DNA of 64,000 nucleotides from Unio delphinus (lineage: Eukaryota; Mollusca; Bivalvia; Unionida; Unionidae). Where the stretch lies: assembly GCA_029339505.1 (NCBI GenBank), contig JAQISU010000119.1, forward strand, positions 541,001-605,000. The letters are read 5' to 3'. The translations under genes and the position numbers were made by a program. Below are positions 1 to 12,184 of this stretch, piece after piece. Within the stretch, counting starts at the first letter, position 1, and each line of letters opens with the position of its first letter. A model generated the notes under the pieces. That model searched no databases and was not told where the DNA came from. It saw nothing but the letters and a program-made list of their open reading frames with translations.

Positions 1-1064
1 AACACCATCTATCAAACAACTGCTCTTTTTGTCTAGCAAATTCGACATGAGTTTGTCCAGCTTCTTTTCTGTAATTTCTAAATTTTTGCCTGTAAGCTTC
101 AGGAACTAACTCATAACCTCTTAAAATGCATTCTTTAACTACATCATAGTCACTACTTTGATGTACAGACAGTGAAGTGTAAATCTTGCTAGCCTTACCA
201 GTAAGTACACATTGTAGTAACTGAGTCCAATTCTCTTTTGGCCACTTTAAATTTTCTGCAACTTTTTCGAAAAGAATGAAATATTTATCTACTTCTTTTT
301 CTTTAAAAGGGGGCACTAATCTAATATTCCTTGCTAAATCAAAATTTTGATTTGAAGTATGATGGTGATTCTCACTTGCCAGCTCTAATTCTTTCATTTT
401 ACACTGATATTTCCTTTCTTCCTTCTCTCGTTCTCTCTCAATTCGCATCTGCTCTCTCTGTAATTCAAATTGTCTCTCTCTCTCTTTCCTCTTTTTCAAA
501 TTGTAATTGCTATTCTTTCTCTCTTTCCTGTAATTCCAGCTTCTTCAACTCTAATTCTCTCTCTCTCTCCTCTTTTTCAGATTGTAATTGTCTTCCTTTC
601 TCCCTTTCTTGTCTCTCTCTCTCCTCTTTCTCAATCCGCATTTGCTCTTTTTGTAATTCAATTTGTTTCTCTTTCTCCTCTCTCTTAATTCGCATTTGCT
701 CTTTTTGTAATTCTATTTGTTTCTCTTTCTCCTCTCTCTCATATTGTAATTGCTTTTCTCTCTCCCTTTCCTGAAATTCTAGCTTCTTCAACTCTAATTC
801 CATCTTGAATTTTAATTCTAATTCCTTTAATTTTATGTCAGAGTCTGATGCAGACTTACTGACCGGAATCAAAGCACTTTGTTCCAAAACATCCTGTTCT
901 ACCAAATACTGGACCAAAATCTTTTTGATATCTTGTTTCGTTAAAGAAGCCTTCACTTCGGAAAGATTGTATTTCCTGGCAAGTTGAACCAACTCATCTT
1001 TTTTGAAAAGATCTAATTGCTCCTGGGTAGGATTACAAAGAAATATTTCTACCTTAGATGTCAT
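1..1064 (-). pseudogene. Gypsy-type LTR retrotransposon Gag (5' part, cut by window edge)
   Basis: The start codon is at 1064. The first 70 residues form a small helical SAP-like domain, followed by a long charged coiled coil rich in E, R, K and Q (about residues 90-185). That frame closes near 510 inside low-complexity sequence. A second frame continues below about 350 with the typical Gag core: an IRLVPPF-like segment, then VDKYF, ENLKWP, YELVPEAYRQKFR. This is the Gag arrangement of animal Ty3/Gypsy elements. An LTR and a primer-binding site lie just upstream on the same strand, so this is the left-extending body of an element whose pol lies outside the window. The frameshift in the coiled coil makes it a probable pseudogene. 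Confidence 0.85.
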
Positions 1065-1163
1065 TTTGATACAAGCGTGTTAGTCTCACTAAAGATTTGA
1101 AATTTTCAAAAACTAGGGGAAATTCAAATTTAAATTCAAATTTATTTCAATCTCAATCTCAAT

Positions 1164-1182
1164 CCCGAGACGATAGCCACCA
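1164..1182 (-). other. Primer-binding site of the Gypsy element
   Basis: Reading the minus strand, TGGTGGCTATCGTCTCGGG begins six bases after the LTR end. A PBS starts with TGG, complementary to a tRNA CCA end, and lies directly after the 5' LTR, as here. The tRNA species was not identified. Confidence 0.6.
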
Positions 1183-1188
1183 ATTCTA

Positions 1189-2031
1189 TGTTACGTGCTT
1201 AGGCTCGAATAAGCAGCAACACAGAAAGAGTGAAAACTAACAAGCTTGTAAAACTTTAACAATGATTTTTTTATTAAGCACAATTATTTTCATAAAATAA
1301 ATAAACTTACGGTTTTAGAGAATCAAATCCAACAAATATAGAATTCACAAAATAATCCACTAATGGAATTGCAAGTCTTGATAAATAAATGTTCTAATAG
1401 TTCCAGGTTCGAATCTTGACGATGTAATCCAAAATGGCTGACAATGTCATCAGATGCAGTTCTTGATTTATAATCATCCAAATGAAATTATGAAACATAT
1501 GTCCTTTTCCAGATAAATAGAATAATTCTTCTTTTCCAACGAATTGACACAAGTCCAGAATAATATTAACACTCAAACATGAAATACACAACCAATAACT
1601 TACAGCCCAAAGATTCTACTAAAGTTAGCCTCCAAAACACAGCTATATATATGTAATTCCCTCGTAAACAAGAGGAATCATGTGATTTTCTAGAAATTGA
1701 TAGAGGTTCATGGAAGGTCACTGCCTTCACTAAAAATCACATACTCTAGATATTTCATACCCCTAAGAACTAAAAATAGAATGTTGTCCTTAAAATTAAC
1801 CAATAATTTTAGAGACTTGTTGACAATGTCCAAAGCAAGGTCAGGAATTAGATCCACTGTCAAAACTTGTTTACAATTAAAGGATGGTCAGCCTGTTTAC
1901 AACTAAGAGTCTAGGTCAAACTGAATTTTCTAGAAAAAATCTCCCAATTAATGAATAAATATTAAACCCTAAATGATAAATTTGGATTTAACAATTAAAA
2001 AATAAATAATTTAAATCCAATAGCCATAACA
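1189..2031 (-). repeat. 5' LTR of the Gypsy element
   Basis: On the minus strand the sequence ends ...CACGTAACA at 1189 and begins with a decayed TGTTATGG at 2031. Most of its length matches, with substitutions and small indels, the LTR at 26452-27277, including the shared AAGCTTGT, CACTCTTTCT and CGAGCCTAAGCACGTAACA blocks. About 843 bp against 826 bp for the other copy, so both belong to one family. Confidence 0.75.
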
Positions 2032-3045
2032 ATATATACCTTGTGTTGGCATTTCTGTTCTCTTCTAATATGATATCTGTGGAAAAGATGTGAAGTGTTG
2101 GAAATATCATTTTAAAATAAAAATTGTATAACATTTAAAACATTCGCCAAACTGACTCAACCTAAGATACAAATATAAAATGGACATGAAATGTAAATAT
2201 TTCATCAAATAGTATGAATCTACACTTACATAGAATGCCTTGTCATGATTTCAATTGAGTAAATACAACTTTAAACAAAGGTTACATACATACTCTTCAA
2301 CTATGGTATAATAAAGTAGACACAAATCAGTCTACAAGCACATCTCTGTATGCAAGAGTTGTAACAAATTTGCTAACTAAATGCTTAAATCAAGTGATCA
2401 AAATTGTTCATTAATTCTTACATATAAGATATTTTTTGTATTGTCTTAAATATATTTTGTTGACAAAAAGTCTTTAATATTTTAATAACACCTTGTTTAC
2501 AGCGATGATACATTTTCGCTTTATAATATTGTTATTTATTTTTTTGAAATCACATTTTGCAAAGATGTGAAATAAATTTGCATATTATTATTTGGAAGAG
2601 TTAAATGCAATATATTCTTGAAACATAAATAAGGAAAATTCTTACATTTGTTTTTAGATTACATATGTGTTGTATTTTAATTCTTTTGGAGAATCTTTGA
2701 TTTTCTATTCACTCGATATTCATTACATATTTTCATCACATCTTAAGACTTAAAATATAATGGAAAAAAAGTTTAAATCTGTGTATTCTCTTTGTACCAA
2801 AACAGAAAATTAGCAACTAAAAAGACTAAAATTACAGTCAGTCTTTGTCAGTTCTTGATGTTGATGATTGCAAACAATTACATAAGAAAGCGTTTACTTG
2901 TATTATTTTTCTTATTATCGTTATTTTCAACGATCATGAAATAATAATGTAGTCCAATCTTATATTTTGTTCTCCTTGACTTACCATATTTGTTAATAAC
3001 TGCTGCGGGTCCAGACTTAAAATCCAGGATGCCCTTGGATATCCT
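2032..3045. other. AT-rich non-coding stretch
   Basis: No ORF, splice pattern, terminal repeat or tandem array that I can support was seen here. It may be intron or intergenic. Confidence 0.5.
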
Positions 3046-3270
3046 TCAGTTTAATGTTTTAACAATTTTAAAAGTCAGTTTAATGTTTTAGGAATTTTAA
3101 AAGTTACTTTAATGTTTTAGGAATTTTAAAGATGTAGTTTAATGTTTTAGGAATTTTAAAGGTGTTAGTTTAATGTTTTAGGAATCTGAAAGGTGCAGTT
3201 TAATGTTTTAGGACTTTTAAAGGTAAAGTATAATGCTTTAAGAATTTTTAAAGTCAGTATGAAGCTTTAG
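3046..3270. repeat. Minisatellite, about 32-bp unit, 7 copies
   Basis: The unit AGTTTAATGTTTTAGGAATT plus a TTTAAAGGTG-type tail repeats seven times, with the outer copies more diverged than the centre (for example AGTATAATGCTTTAAGAATT at the right end). It lies in a non-coding stretch. Confidence 0.85.
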
Positions 3271-4741
3271 CAGTTATCCACTATTCAGCAACCCAACGGT
3301 TGATACTAAAAACCACTAGATGATATCACAATAAAGCGCAATAAGTACCGTAAATGCCACTTTTGTGTAGGCGCAATACAATATACCAATTTATCGAGAA
3401 CAAACACATGTTTACTGTTGTCACAAGTGATTAGTGCAAGAATATTACATTAGAATGTTAAGAACTAATACATTTTGTCAGAATGCAAGTTTCAAAATCA
3501 TTAAAAGGGCAATTATTGTTAGCTACTTTGAATTCCAGATCAAAGGTTAACACTGTAGCTATACACATTCATTCGAAATGATTCCAAAATTCAACAATAA
3601 GTAGACTAAAACGCCAGTTTAATTCGAACATTATGTCCGTGTAAGATTAAATTTATATTTATATTGGCAGAGTTATGTGTGTAATAATACTGTTGTTGTG
3701 GAATGATGAAACAGCGTTTGTGTATTTAGTTTGGAACGCCTCATACATTCACTTACTTAAATTTGTTTCTTGTACATTAATTTCAATTATATAATGAATC
3801 ATCAGGTAATACGTAATACAAAGGTTACTGCATTTGTATGGGAAAATATTAACTTGCTTTGTCGAATTGATATACTACACTCCAGGTATGCAGTATTTCC
3901 ATCTGAAAGACACGTTCAAATTTTCCCATAGAAATGCACCAACCTATATATGATAGTGAAATAATACACAACAATCTAATTTTAGACAATAAAGAAATGT
4001 TGACATAACTATGAATCATTACAATTTACAAGCTTTAAGAGTCATTGGTTCATTTTAGTAAGAAATTATATAAAAGGTGCCGACTTAATTAGACAATGTA
4101 CAGGAATGATTAAAGCAGATGTTAAATTACCATTAAGCTGTAGGTAGGGGCTTGTTTCACCTCTATTCAAATGCAGTCCCTCATATTCTTGTCCACTGGT
4201 TACATCGGTCCGATGGATCTTGGTAATTAAATTTGAAAGAGTAATAATGCAAAACACGTTTCAATCTTTGACTAAGGTGCATCTTCAAAAAATATCTTTC
4301 ATTTAATACCCTGCCTTTGGTGCATATATTTTTAATGTGCAATTAATTATGAATAATGCTATTGCTTCGGAAATGTACGTATTAGTTGAATTCTACATAT
4401 TTATTCAAGGTAGAAAAGAAAACAATAACAATTGAAATGATAGTATTCACTTTCATTTTCTATTGCCATTATTTGTTTTTATGTATTTCATTGATAATCA
4501 CTGTGCCTTCAGTGGCCCAACTTCCTGGTAGCAAAAAAGGCAAATATGCCATGTTGCAACCCTTATGTGATTGTTTGATTCAATGAACTATTTGTTTTTT
4601 TGCTTTCCATTGTTATTCCTTTTTCAAATATGTTGCAAATCAGACTACCGGTAGTCATTGAACATGTGGGTATTTATATCCTTGCAGTCTCTTGGCAATT
4701 GGTTTCTGATGCCTACTCACCACACTGATAAAAATAAAAAT

Positions 4742-4769
4742 AATATATATATATATATATATATATATC
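4742..4769. repeat. (TA)n microsatellite
   Basis: About 14 uninterrupted AT dinucleotides. Confidence 0.95.
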
Positions 4770-4947
4770 TATTTGAGGTGGCTATTTGTACCAAAGATAT
4801 ACATCATTAGTTTTGGCTATAAATGACAAATTGATAGCATCTATGAGTTAGTTACCTGTGGAAAAAATCATAATTATTCGGGTTATTTTATGTAGTAATT
4901 TCATTATAGCAATGATCTTATAAAGATTAAGCGCTAAAAAATGTCCC

Positions 4948-4949
<2 letters not shown>

Positions 4950-4986
<37 letters not shown>
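4950..4986. repeat. (ATT)n microsatellite
   Basis: About 12 uninterrupted ATT trinucleotides. Confidence 0.95.
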
Positions 4987-5132
4987 CTCCATGAACAAAG
5001 CATTGATATTTAAGAAAAGGAGATGATCATGTGACACATATGATCAGGTACACATCGAGGTTAAGCATGGTAACCGATTTTATTAGGATAAAAGGAAAAT
5101 CTTCCTATTCACAGCACGGATGTGGGTAATAA

Positions 5133-5352
5133 TAATGTCCCACCAATAAACCAGGCCATATACATACATGTATATCCATTCATACCATCTTCTCTAAACT
5201 GCATTAAATATGTGAGTATGTTTGTCTACAAAATGACCACGGGCCACTTACATAAGTTTACTGGTAATAAGGTCCCACCATCTTTAATCAACCAGGTCAT
5301 ATACATATATCCATTCATACCATCTTCTCTCAATTGCACTAAATTTGTTACT
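5133..5352. repeat. Imperfect tandem duplication, about 85-bp homologous blocks
   Basis: A block at 5133-5215 (TCCCACCA...CCAGG..ATATACATA...CCATTCATACCATCTTCTCT) recurs at 5267-5352 with substitutions and small indels. The frame across it (5122-5418) simply translates the duplicated DNA and has no recognisable product. Confidence 0.8.
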
Positions 5353-6479
5353 CAAAACAGACTCTGCGAAGAGTTCAAAGACGTACAGAGCCTGAGCAAA
5401 GTTTTACATAATTATTAATATGCGCATTTGAACTTGAAACAAAAATCCTTATGTCTGTTTTTACTGTTATATTTAAAGCTTCAGTCACTTGTCTTATATG
5501 ATGTCAGATTTAAAAATAAATGGATTACCAGGATATATACTTGATAATATGCTTTTCATTACTCTATCTGACCTAATTAACATAATCCAATATGTACTTC
5601 CTATCCCTTTTTATGAAATATTCAAATAAAGACATAGTACCAATTACAAGCGTTTCATTTATTCATTTACATTCTTATTGCATAGACAATTTGATGGTTG
5701 AAGAGATTATATATTTTAGCTGAACTTTATTTTTGTGCTGAAAATGTTTATGGTTCACTGAATGTCAAAGCCAATTAAGTTATTCCTTACAAAGATTTAT
5801 ATATACAGGAAACACATTGGCCAAAGCGTACTGAAGTTCCACAAGTAATGTCATGACATCATTTTATGGCGAAACTTGACCAAGCACAGATTGATATAAT
5901 ACATTTCAGAAAGTTCTAAATTTACATTTAGAATAAGAATTTCTAAATGCCATGTGATATTATGATTACAAATTTGGGTATTTAAAAGCATTGTGGTACA
6001 TGTTTTCAAAGACCACCGCTTCTGCCAGAAGAAATGATCTCTCAAAACAGGACATAATCCTACATACCGGTAATCAATAAGTCTGTGTATGGAAATTATG
6101 GTCTCTCATAACAGTGGTATCAAGACAGGTATTACTGTATTATTATTTTGATTCTCTATTCATTTCCTCGGGATTACAGCTCAGTAAAGGTGTATTTACT
6201 TGACTATTCTGATTACACATTTATCAACAGTAGGGTTGGCACACATTAGAATGGAATAGTGGTGGATGGAGGTAAAATAGATAATTTACCTCATGAATTT
6301 ATATAAAAATACTAACCTTATAAGAATCACTGGGATGGTTTGGTAGTCTCCCATTCATTCAATTTGAATGTTACACTCTACGTTCTATGCTCAATTATGT
6401 ACATTTTCAAATTACATGTAACATTAGTAGCCCAACAGATGACCTTATATGCTGGATCAGTGCAATGTGCAAGGATTTA

Positions 6480-6733
6480 TGTTTTGTTTGTTTTTATGGT
6501 TTAACACCATTTTTAAGCACAATATAGGCTATACATTGCGGCCAGTATTAATGGTGGAGGAAGAAACCGGAAAAAACCCGGAAAGAACCACCGACCCACG
6601 AGAAGCTACTGGCAAGCTTTCTCACATAACTACATTAGCCGAATTTTAGACTCGAACCCACGCAGACAGAGGTGAGATGGCAGTGATCTATAACGGACAG
6701 CGCTTTAGACCACTCGGCCACTCGGGGACCCCA
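6480..6733 (-). mobile_element. tRNA-derived SINE, full length, with 10-bp target duplication
   Basis: On the minus strand the head reads GGGGTCCCCGAGTGGCCGAG, like the acceptor and D-arm of a class II (Ser/Leu-type) tRNA gene, and holds a box-B-like GGGTTCGAGTC about 65 bases on. The tail contains TTCTTCCTCCACCATT and ends in a T/A-rich 3' end. The element is flanked by perfect direct repeats CAAGGATTTA at 6470-6479 and 6734-6743. A second copy of the family is at 63639-63856. Confidence 0.9.
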
Positions 6734-6743
6734 CAAGGATTTA

Positions 6744-7379
6744 AGATATAGGCATGAAGCAATATAATGAGAGAGGAAATGTGAGAGGATGGCAGCATAT
6801 AGAGAGAAAGAGCAGAAAGAGCAGAAATAATAATTGGTCAAGTACATATAAGAAGATGGATATTCAGAAGGATTGATAACATATAAGGAAAACAAAGTAC
6901 ATTGCAAGATTGCAATTAACTGAACCATATATATGTAATTATAGACAGTTGTTGAAATCAGTTAGGCAGTTGAGATTGCAAATATTTTGTATTAAGTGTG
7001 GCTGATTAGTCCCATGATGGGGAAAGAAACATGTTTAGATAATCACTTGCACAGTACACAAGGATCCATGGGAGAAAAACAGTGGTCATTGATCAGGTGG
7101 TCAACATCTGCAGGCAAACTTTATAGAAACTAGAGCAAGGAAAGGATGGAGTTTTGAAGTAAGTGGCCACTAAACTAGGTTTTGAGTGCTACTCCATTTG
7201 CAATTAAAAGGGTGCCATACAGCATGAGTCTACTGTATAAACACTTGTTCTGAAAGAAGGAAAGATTATTTTTCTATTTTCCAAGCTTTTATTTTAATTT
7301 TTCCAAATGCTGGCTGATCATCCATTTGCAAAACATATTTCTCCAAAACTTTGGTTTTTGCCTAGAGGTCATAAATGTA
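6744..7379. other. Non-coding DNA
   Basis: No feature could be supported in this stretch. Confidence 0.4.
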
Positions 7380-7760
7380 CATTATGGTATGAGACATTGA
7401 GGTGAATAGCCAAATGTTGCTAATTAATTGCTTTTACGCTTTTTGATTCTAACAGCCATACATGCAGCTTGTACTAAATGCTGTTGTTCACACAAGCCAA
7501 ATTTTGGCTAAGGATACATTTATTCAAAATTTGGTCTTTGCCTAAAAGTCATACAGTACATTATGGAAAGGGACAATATCGCAGTTAGCCAAATTTTGGC
7601 TAAGCATTCATTTAGCCAAGATTTGGTTTCAACCTAAGAGTGTGAAGAACAGCTTTGTAGGAATTAGCCAAATTGAGCTAAAAGGACATTAGTTGTGTAC
7701 CAGCCTCACTGAGTATGGCAACAGGAATCCTTAGCCAAATTTTGGCTAATTTAAAACCTG
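7380..7760. repeat. Cluster of TTAGCCAAATTTTGGCTAA near-palindromes
   Basis: Arms TTAGCCAAA and TTTGGCTAA around a single central T recur at about 7494, 7579 and 7732, with decayed copies at about 7612 and 7664. Each sits in a loosely repeated 80-bp context (GGATACATTTATTCAAAATT, TTTGCCTAAAAGTCATA). Confidence 0.7.
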
Positions 7761-7936
7761 CCTAGCTCCTTCCACAGACAGTAAAGCCATTAAATAGTTA
7801 TGTACTATATATTGATCAAAAGCTCTTCAAAGATTCTCATTATGTGCCTATTCTACTTTGGGTTAAGAGATTTTAGCCCATAGCAGAGGCCTGATTTGAG
7901 TAAATGGAAAAGCTCAAGTGAAATCGGAAGCTGTTA

Positions 7937-9115
7937 TACCCATTATAGTGAGGAATCCAGTGTGTTATTTAAATACCCATCATAGTGAGAAATCCAGTGT
8001 GTTATTTAAATACCCATGATAGTGAAGAATCCAGTGTGTTATTTAAATACCCATTATAGTGATGAATCCAGTGTGTTAATTAAATACCCATCATATTGAG
8101 GAATCCAGCGTGTTAATTAAATACCCATCATAGTGAGGAATCCAGTGTGTTATTTAATAAATACCCATCATAGTGAGGAATCCAGTGTGTTAATTAAATA
8201 CCCATCATAGTGAGGAATCCAGTGTGTTATTTAAATACCCATTATAGTGAGGAATCCAGTGTGTTATTTAAATACCCATCATAGTGAAGAATCCAGTGTG
8301 TTATTTAAATACCCATCATAGTGAAGAATCCAGTGTGTTATTTAAATACCCATTATAGTGAGGAATCCAGTGTGTTAATTAAATACCCATCATATTGAGG
8401 AATCCAGTGTGTTAATTAAATACCCATCATAGTGAGGAATCCAGTGTGTTATTTAAATACCCATCATAGTGAAGAATCCAGTGTGTTATTTAGATATCCA
8501 TTATAGTGAGGAATCCAGTGTGTTAATTAAATACCCATCATATTGAGGAATCCAGTGTGTTAATTAAATACCCATCATAGTGAGGAATCCAGTGTGTTAT
8601 TTAAATACCCATTATAGTGAGGAATCCAGTGTGTTATTTAAATACCCATCATAGTGAGGAATCCAGTGTGTTAATTAAATGCCAATCATATTGAGGAATC
8701 CAGTGTGTTATTTAAATACCCATCATAGTGAGGAATCCAGTGTGTTATTTAAATACCCATTATAGTGAGGAATCCAGTGTGTTATTTAAATACCCATTAT
8801 AGTGAGGAATCCAGTGTGTTATTTAAATACCCATCATAGTGAGGAATCCAGTGTGTTATTTAAATACCCATTATAGTGAGGAATCCAGTGTGTTATTTAA
8901 TAAATACCCATCATAGTGAGGAAAATCCAGTGTGTTAATTAAATACCCATCATATTGAGGAATCCAGTGTGTTATTTAAATACCCATCATAGTGAGGAAT
9001 CCAGTGTGTTATTTAAATACCCATCATAGTGAGGAATCCAGTGTGTTATTTAAATACCCATCATAGTGAGGAATCCAGTGTGTTATTTAAATACCCATTA
9101 TAGTGAGGATCCCAG
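7937..9115. repeat. Minisatellite, 37-bp unit, about 32 copies
   Basis: The unit is ATTTAAATACCCATCATAGT plus GAGGAATCCAGTGTGTT, head to tail without spacers. Three variant types recur: TTATTTAAATACCCATTATAGTG, TTAATTAAATACCCATCATATTG and TTAATTAAATACCCATCATAGTG. Two units carry a TAAA insertion (TTATTTAATAAATACCC). The array lies downstream of the last visible Ig exon of the minus-strand host gene. Confidence 0.95.
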
Positions 9116-9269
9116 CTTTTAGAATCAAATGACACATGCAATTGGATTGCTTTAAGATAAACTACTGTGAAAGGATTTGCCAAGAATATTTTCAAGCATT
9201 AAGAGTGAAAAGTCAGAGGTTCTCACACTGGGAAATATGGTAATATCAAATGTAAATAGGTGTACCTAC

Positions 9270-9632
9270 ACACAATATTAAGCTGAGCTTCTGTTGACCT
9301 TGAAAAATTCCCTCTGTTGGTCTCATCCTGTGCTTCACAGTATATATACATATTCTGATAAGACCTGCTACCTATCAGTGTAAGTGTACTGTATGATATG
9401 CTCATGGACAAATCATCTTCTGGATTTGGGCATGGAGTGGAAACAGACTGATCCTGGATTAGTATTGGGGACTGGTTCTCTGACCTTTTGTACCAGTTAA
9501 ACAAAGCACGTGGTTGGCTTCCATTAGGGGATGTATCACATCGAAACACTTTACTGGATCCATCAATAACAGGTACTGGTGTAACTAGCAGTTGACCCGT
9601 TCCATCTGTTAGCTGTACAGAAGATACTGGAA
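9270..9632 (-). CDS. Immunoglobulin-superfamily gene, third visible exon (Ig domain)
   Basis: The exon is 363 nt and encodes one Ig-like domain. A first cysteine lies in VFRCDTSP, followed by the Ig core tryptophan in FNWYKR, then a YSTLTLIG strand and the second cysteine in YIYCEA. NFS is a possible N-glycosylation site. A polypyrimidine acceptor TTTTTACAG precedes it and a GTAGGT donor follows. Both borders are phase 1, the standard for exon-shuffled Ig domains, and match the phase-1 donor of the exon at 32543-32912. The likely product is a secreted or membrane receptor or adhesion protein. Later exons lie left of the window or were not recognised. The gene-level link across about 23 kb of transposon-filled intron is inferred from strand and phase. 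Confidence 0.8.
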
Positions 9633-9989
9633 CTGTAAAAAGGAACATAAACATGATAATGAAAATTTAATATAAAACAATTTTCAAATATTTCATCGAA
9701 TGACATAGTTTTCAACAGCTTTTATCCTTCTAGATATGTGTACAGAAAGGTACACTATTTTTAAGAAAAGTACCATATACATTATATGTTCACCACATCC
9801 TTAATATTCCTCTGTGTAGAAACTAGAAAGTCAGTATCAAGCTTCTCAGGTCTAAAGTACTTAATAGAAATCATTATTTTTCATTAGCTTTACCATGACA
9901 ATTATCTATGATCCCCTGATCCAAAAACCTAAAGGCTTCATTATTAACTAAGTCAAAGCCATTCACAAAGGGTGGACATCTATAACGTG

Positions 9990-10215
9990 TGTGTTTGTTA
10001 TTTTGATTTTTTTATGTAGCTTTAAACAAATTTCTGTCATACTGCTACAATGTCTGCAATACGGCAGTTTATAAATATGTATAGCACTGGGTCATCATGC
10101 CAAAGACATGTAGCATCAGGTCCGACCCAGTCACAAAAGTCTCTAAAGTCGATACATGTCTCCCGGTGTCAAGTTTCCGTTAAAAGTGTTGACTAAAGTA
10201 CATGTAACACTAAGA
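9990..10215. repeat. Dispersed repeat, copy A
   Basis: Matches 31425-31580 in the same orientation: TTTTATGTAGCTTTAA..., then TCATA.TGCTA..ATGTCTG, AGCACTGG.TCATCATG and GACATGTAGCATCA. It sits just left of the Maverick-type ATPase relic, so it could be part of that old element. The family is not recognised. Confidence 0.6.
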
Positions 10216-10599
10216 TTAATATTCTATCATTGTCTATAACATAAAAGCCAATGTTTACAGTAAATGTGCCAGCAGCAGAGACAGCGCAACCACCTAATTT
10301 TATAAGGTCCTATTTGTTAAACCAAGGCTTCTTACAAAACTAAAAAGTAGCGTCAATAACACCACACCACATCCTTTAACTTTCTCTTATTGTGTTAGTT
10401 ACTTTTGTTACTTTATCAGTTGTTAATTACTTTAAACTTTTAAGGTAAATTTTGTGCACCACCCAAACATTTCATTCAATGAGGTCATGCACTTTCTGCT
10501 GCTGTAAATTATACAAAATTTGTATCAAGACTGATTCGATATCATGATCAGGGATCATGTAAATTTATAGTTATAAATACATGTGAGGTTGGTTGAACC

Positions 10600-11061
10600 T
10601 GACTAAAATAAATTCTAAATTTAAATATGCCCATATCTCCACTACACCAAGTCTGATGAATATTTTTCAGCAATTATGAGTATCAACTCCATTAAACACG
10701 GCAAGAACATTACAGTTATCCTGATCACATCTGGTATTTGTGTGTAAATCACATCAGGATTTGTATGCCTACCTTGAGAAATATTCTAGCTGGATTGGAA
10801 TGTTTATCCAGCATTATATCACTGGAAACAACTAAATTTGCAATTAACCCATCAAGGTCATCCACAGACGGTGCATCATTGAGGCCAGAGATAATAACAG
10901 TAACAATTGATCCCATTTTAACCACCTCATTATCAAATTAAGTAATAATTGCGTTTTACCACTCCATGTTGGACCTATTATATCATCCATATAGAATTTG
11001 TACCCTGCATGGTGATTAACCAGCTTTCGTTTTCTTGTCGCTGAAAAATCAATTACATCCA
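10600..11061 (-). pseudogene. Relic of a second Maverick-type packaging ATPase
   Basis: The minus strand from 11061 begins MDVIDFSATRKRK, and a P-loop-like IIGPTWSGKTQLLL with MRWLKWDQ follows. The order and spacing match the ATPase of the Maverick at 39198-39882 (IIGPSGSGKTQLLL, MKYLTWDK). Further left the DNA still resembles the ATPase C-terminal half, near 10690-10730 (asparagine/cysteine-rich block, GVD-type segment). Many stops and frameshifts are present. No integrase or capsid gene of this copy is visible, so it is an isolated old fragment. Confidence 0.75.
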
Positions 11062-11303
11062 TGATGTATAATAAATTATATAACATAAAGATGGCCACCA
11101 TGGTGTTAGACTCTTAACCAGTTCCTGAAATATTCCGACATAAAAATGAACACAAGAAAGAATACTAGTTCTAAGTACTACCAGCAACTAATTTAGGCAG
11201 TGCATAAAGTGTAAGGGTAACTTAGTAAGCTCAGTCTGTGGATATAAGTACATGTATAGATTTGCATGTTTGCAAATTCAGACAAAAGAACAGTAAAACA
11301 AAC

Positions 11304-11696
11304 ATGGCCACTTCTTCACTGTCTCACTAGATGTACTCATTTTTCAAATCATATACATCAGATTCATTTTCTGGATTTACTCAAGATGATCTTTTATGTG
11401 ATGTGAAGAATATAAACACAATGCATACTGAAGAGAAATATTCATCTGACTCAGAGATAGATTCAACTTACCAAGATTGTTTTCCTCTAAAATCCAACAT
11501 GGCTGACTCCTCCTATCCAGTTCCAAACTTTCTTAAACTCAAGCATAATATGAAGAGTATAACAATTACAGCTGACTCAAACCAAATTCCAACAATCAAA
11601 AAATTCTTGGATGAGAATTTACACATCCAGCAGGGTCACTCCCAAAATGGACTGATATATAAATCCATGGATAAAGATTCTGCCACAGTGACTCTA
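11304..11696 (+). pseudogene. 5' part of a retroelement-like ORF, split by the 12-kb transposon
   Basis: An ATG in good context at 11304 (MATSSLSH) meets a TAG at 11328, after which the same frame stays open to the transposon boundary at TA 11695-11696. The product is acidic and Ser/Thr-rich, then enters a strand-like region (MKSITITAD, SATVTL) that resumes at 24010 as YITGKIHVQG. Removing the transposon and one TA keeps the frame. The family is not firmly recognised; see the 3' half for clues. Confidence 0.6.
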
Positions 11697-11704
11697 CCCC
11701 TGCG

Positions 11705-11990
11705 AAAAAAAGTTCATGACTTCATGATTAATCATGAACTATTCATGAACTATTCATGAACGTTCTTGAAGTGTTCATCATCACTTCATCATTTTTGTTC
11801 ATGAACAAATATTCATGAACATTCATGAACTAAGTTCATGAACACTTCAAGAACTTTAATGAAACACAATTTTGAAGTTCATGAACACAATGATGAATTT
11901 TCATGAACCATTATAACTAAGTTAAAAAAATTCTTCAAATATCAATGTGAGTTCTTTGTTCAAGAACAATTCAAGAACTTTAATGAACAA
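11705..11990. repeat. Left subterminal palindrome array (TTCATGAAC)
   Basis: TTCATGAAC or one-base variants occur at least eight times, mixed with TTCTTGAA and TTCAAGAAC. The inverted counterpart is at 23695-24000. Such arrays are usual transposase-binding subterminal repeats in CACTA-type elements. Confidence 0.8.
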
Positions 11991-12184
11991 TGTTGAGAAT
12001 GTATTGAAACTGTTTAGGACAATTGTCAATACCATTATATTCCTGAAAATACACCATACACTTCTTTACAAGATTTGTTTCATAAATTAAACATTAACAA
12101 AATTAAACTTGAGATTTTTATTTTGATACTCCAGGGCTGAGCAAATTTTTTTTTAACCACTAGTCCATGACAAGTGGTTTCAGA

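Larger units (their letters stand above)
3271..6469. other. Non-coding DNA with simple repeats
   Basis: No gene is supported. The stretch holds a (TA)n tract, a (TTA)n tract and a local duplication, listed separately. Short open frames here lack splice sites, conserved motifs or start contexts. Confidence 0.5.

Noticed and set aside
331..774. Plus-strand Ser/Leu/Phe-rich frame
   Set aside because: It is the complement of the minus-strand Gag coiled coil and has no independent support.
5122..5418. 98-codon plus-strand frame with two similar halves
   Set aside because: The similarity comes from the duplicated DNA; no splice or family evidence.
7937..9115. Regular 37-bp repeats resembling a CRISPR array
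   Set aside because: Units are directly adjacent with no unique spacers, the genome is eukaryotic and no cas genes are present. It is a minisatellite.
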